Below are positions 62,391-64,000 of a stretch of DNA of 64,000 bases, piece by piece. The stretch is taken from NCBI GenBank assembly GCA_019748065.1, contig JAIEQB010000007.1, positions 1 to 64,000 on the forward strand, in the 5' to 3' direction. The stretch is from Alphaproteobacteria bacterium (lineage in GTDB: Bacteria > Pseudomonadota > Alphaproteobacteria > UBA9655). Each line of letters opens with the position of its first letter. Within the stretch, counting starts at the first letter, position 1. The position numbers and the translations under genes were made by a program. The notes beneath the pieces were generated by a model that was not told the DNA's origin, searched no databases, and was given only the letters and a program-made list of their open reading frames with translations.

Positions 62391-62942
62391 ATGTTTATAC
62401 AAACAGAGGAAACACCAAATCCGGCCACATTAAAGTTTCTCCCTGGCCGTACTCTAATGCCAGAGGGAACGGCAGACTTTAAGTCTGCAGAAGAGGCCGC
62501 CAAATCTCCCCTTGCTTCAAAGCTTTTTGAGATTCAGGGCGTTAATGGCATTTTTTTCGGGGCGGATTTTATTACTGTTTCTAAGGAAAACACGGAAGAC
62601 TGGGCTGTGCTTAAGCCCGAGGTCTTAGGAATCATTATGGAGCATTTTATAACGCACCAGCCCTTGTTTTATGGAGAGAGAGTTCCCACATCCAGAAAAC
62701 ATGATGACGATCCTATCGTAGGTCAGATTCAAGAAATCTTGGATACGCGTATCCGACCCGCAGTGGCTATGGATGGAGGAGATATTGTCTTTGACACATT
62801 TGAAGAAGGTGTCTTATATGTGCGTATGCAAGGAGCTTGTGCAGGTTGTCCAAGTTCATCAGCCACGTTAAAGTCAGGCATTGAAAATATGCTGCGACAT
62901 TATGTGCCAGAGGTTCTTGAAGTAAGAGCGATAGAGAGTTAA
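62391..62942 (+). CDS. NFU1-type Fe-S cluster carrier
   Basis: The 183-residue protein has an N-terminal Nfu_N domain (FIQTEETPNPATLKFLPGRTLMPEGTADF) and a C-terminal NifU-like domain with the cluster-binding CxxC in GACAGCPSSSATLK. This is the mitochondrial NFU1 architecture, used to hand 4Fe-4S clusters to client proteins such as lipoate synthase. An upstream GTG at 62382 is in frame, but the ATG at 62391 begins at the conserved first residues. The 75-base gap before it may hold a promoter. Confidence 0.95.
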   Translation: MFIQTEETPNPATLKFLPGRTLMPEGTADFKSAEEAAKSPLASKLFEIQGVNGIFFGADFITVSKENTEDWAVLKPEVLGIIMEHFITHQPLFYGERVPTSRKHDDDPIVGQIQEILDTRIRPAVAMDGGDIVFDTFEEGVLYVRMQGACAGCPSSSATLKSGIENMLRHYVPEVLEVRAIES

Positions 62943-62952
62943 GGAGCTTATT

Positions 62953-63882
62953 ATGCTGAAACAATCGAAAACTCAAATTTCCCTTATTGTTGTTTTGGGA
63001 CTGATGATCCTAGGCCAGGTTGGCTTTGTTATTTATCAAAACTTTATTCTAATTTCTGAAGAAAGTGTGGAAACCCAGGCCGTTGTTATTGAGAAGAAAC
63101 TCGTTGTGTCTGCAGGGTCTGCAAAAGCTTTTGGCCTTAATCGTCCTCAAGAAAAATACATTCAGGTGGATAGTGTAAAAGAACTCGGTAAAGTCTTTAA
63201 CAGTTTGGATTATACTCTTGCGAAAGCCAAAAGTGAGGGGCATGTCCCCCGTCTTTTCTTGTCAAAATTACCGCAGGACATGAAACATAAGAAAAAATCG
63301 TCCAATTCTGATTTTGTTCAAGTGCTTTTGCCCCATATTTTAAGGGTAAATGAGCAGATTTTATCTGATAGAGAGCGTCTTTTAGAAATGCAAGAACGGA
63401 AACAAAATGGCCAGCATTTGCGTCATTCAGAAAAAATGTGGCTCAGTAAGCTTGCTTCTGAATATCGCTGTAAATCAACGAAAATTGAGTCCTTATTAAT
63501 GCACGTTGATATTGTTCCTCCTTCACTTGCGCTTGCTCAAGGTATTCTTGAGACGGGTGGAGGAAGATCTCATGCGGCTTTAAAGAAAAATTCTCCCTTT
63601 GGTTATATGGCCACCAAAACAAAAGTAGCTAAGTTTGAAAGTCTTCAACATAGTGTAGAAGCTTATGTAAAAAATCTAAACCGTCACCAAGCTTATAGTG
63701 CTTTTCGTAAGGTTAGGGCTTCCTTAAGAGCCCAAAAACGGGAGTTATGTGGGCATAAGTTGGCTTCATGCCTTACAAAATATTCCGTTCGTGGTGCAGC
63801 TTATACTCGTGATTTGCAACATTTAATTCACAACCGTGGGTTAAAAGCTTATGATGGTAGTCATGTGCATTTAAAACCATAA
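62953..63882 (+). CDS. Bax-like glucosaminidase-domain peptidoglycan hydrolase
   Basis: The 309-residue protein has one N-terminal membrane helix (ISLIVVLGLMILGQVGFVIYQ) and no obvious signal cleavage, so it is probably anchored facing the periplasm. Residues about 120-305 match the Bax/glucosaminidase fold: VDIVPPSLALAQGILETGGGRS with the catalytic Glu, NSPFGYMATKT, then SLQHSVEAYVKNLNRHQAYSAFRKVRA and KYSVRGAAYTRDLQHLI. It should cleave N-acetylglucosaminyl bonds in peptidoglycan. It starts 10 bases after the Nfu gene. Confidence 0.88.
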   Translation: MLKQSKTQISLIVVLGLMILGQVGFVIYQNFILISEESVETQAVVIEKKLVVSAGSAKAFGLNRPQEKYIQVDSVKELGKVFNSLDYTLAKAKSEGHVPRLFLSKLPQDMKHKKKSSNSDFVQVLLPHILRVNEQILSDRERLLEMQERKQNGQHLRHSEKMWLSKLASEYRCKSTKIESLLMHVDIVPPSLALAQGILETGGGRSHAALKKNSPFGYMATKTKVAKFESLQHSVEAYVKNLNRHQAYSAFRKVRASLRAQKRELCGHKLASCLTKYSVRGAAYTRDLQHLIHNRGLKAYDGSHVHLKP

Positions 63883-63889
63883 GGTTATT

Positions 63890-64000
63890 ATGAGCAAAAT
63901 TACGAAGTCATCTTTAGACCAAATTTTTAAAGAAGCTCGCACCTATACGAAGTGGCTTAATAAGCCAGTTTCAGAAGATCTTTTAAAGAGCATTTATGAT
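63890..64000 (+). CDS. RutE/HadB-like nitroreductase-family protein, 5' end only
   Basis: Thirty-seven codons are visible before the window ends. The translated start has LDQIFKEARTYTKWLNKPVSEDLLKSIYD, matching the opening of malonic-semialdehyde reductase RutE-type FMN oxidoreductases (LDxLFxEARTxNxWxxxPVSDxLLxxLYD). The active-site and FMN-binding parts lie beyond the edge, so only the family is called. The ATG is eight bases after the upstream stop, with AAGG before it. Confidence 0.8.
   Translation, partial: MSKITKSSLDQIFKEARTYTKWLNKPVSEDLLKSIYD

Overview
The window comes from an AT-rich alphaproteobacterial chromosome. The order hemE | intergenic DnaA boxes | coaE-dnaQ, with rho-rsmG-parA-parB-holA-lptE-leuS close by, is the neighbourhood of the Caulobacter-type chromosome origin. 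MucR, HemJ, a DUF3576 lipoprotein, a KdoO-like Kdo hydroxylase and a HemY/Mic60-like pair in a hem operon all point to Alphaproteobacteria. The low G+C content and missing syntenic blocks would suit a host-associated lineage such as Holosporales, but that placement is an inference. I saw no insertion sequence, prophage, integrase or CRISPR array. Genes are packed tightly with many 4-base overlaps, and the only gene-free stretch over 300 bases is the proposed origin.

Layout. 1-11.4 kb: the 5' part of a tRNA-Lys, rpsD, a small RHH protein with fumC, tadA, a large sensor kinase, ETF-ubiquinone oxidoreductase, a secreted repeat protein with a HicA-like C-terminus, a winged-helix regulator, a porin and a DUF3576 lipoprotein. 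11.4-15.3 kb: leuS-lptE-holA. 15.3-21.3 kb (minus): hemE-hemH-hemJ-rho-rsmG-parA-parB, with two perfect parS sites inside rsmG. 21.3-21.7 kb: proposed oriC. 21.7-23.5 kb: coaE, a tiny secreted Cys-rich protein, dnaQ. 23.5-27.7 kb (minus): mucR, fur, an olsB/olsA-like pair, miaB, rpmE. 27.8-34.5 kb (minus): a lipid A/LPS operon (msbA, DUF374 acyltransferase, waaA, lpxK, lpxL-like) ending in tsaB-rimI.

34.6-46.1 kb (plus): rsmE, yggT, folD and comF, then a complete leucine-degradation operon (liuA-E), then a betaine/choline-type ABC importer whose permease and binding protein are fused and whose reading frame has no canonical start codon. 46.2-50.6 kb: a V4R/GAF/GGDEF diguanylate cyclase followed by cydAB and a 38-residue bd-oxidase small subunit. 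50.6-55.4 kb: a YbhG-F-S-R-type ABC exporter. 55.4-58.9 kb (minus): hemC-hemD-(short Mic60-like)-hemY. 59.0-64.0 kb: Kdo hydroxylase, tsaD, gpsA, an EVE protein, an Nfu protein, a Bax-like glucosaminidase and the start of a RutE-like nitroreductase.

Functional links. Leucine catabolism (LiuA) would pass electrons through ETF to the ETF-QO encoded at 5.1 kb. Haem made by HemC/D/E/J/H would supply cytochrome bd. The LPS genes, LptE and KdoO form one outer-membrane theme. TsaB and TsaD belong to one tRNA t6A pathway. No wholly new multi-gene system is evident. The points most worth checking are the ATC-initiated transporter gene, the secreted HicA-like protein, the Cys-rich exported peptide and the compact origin/parS region.
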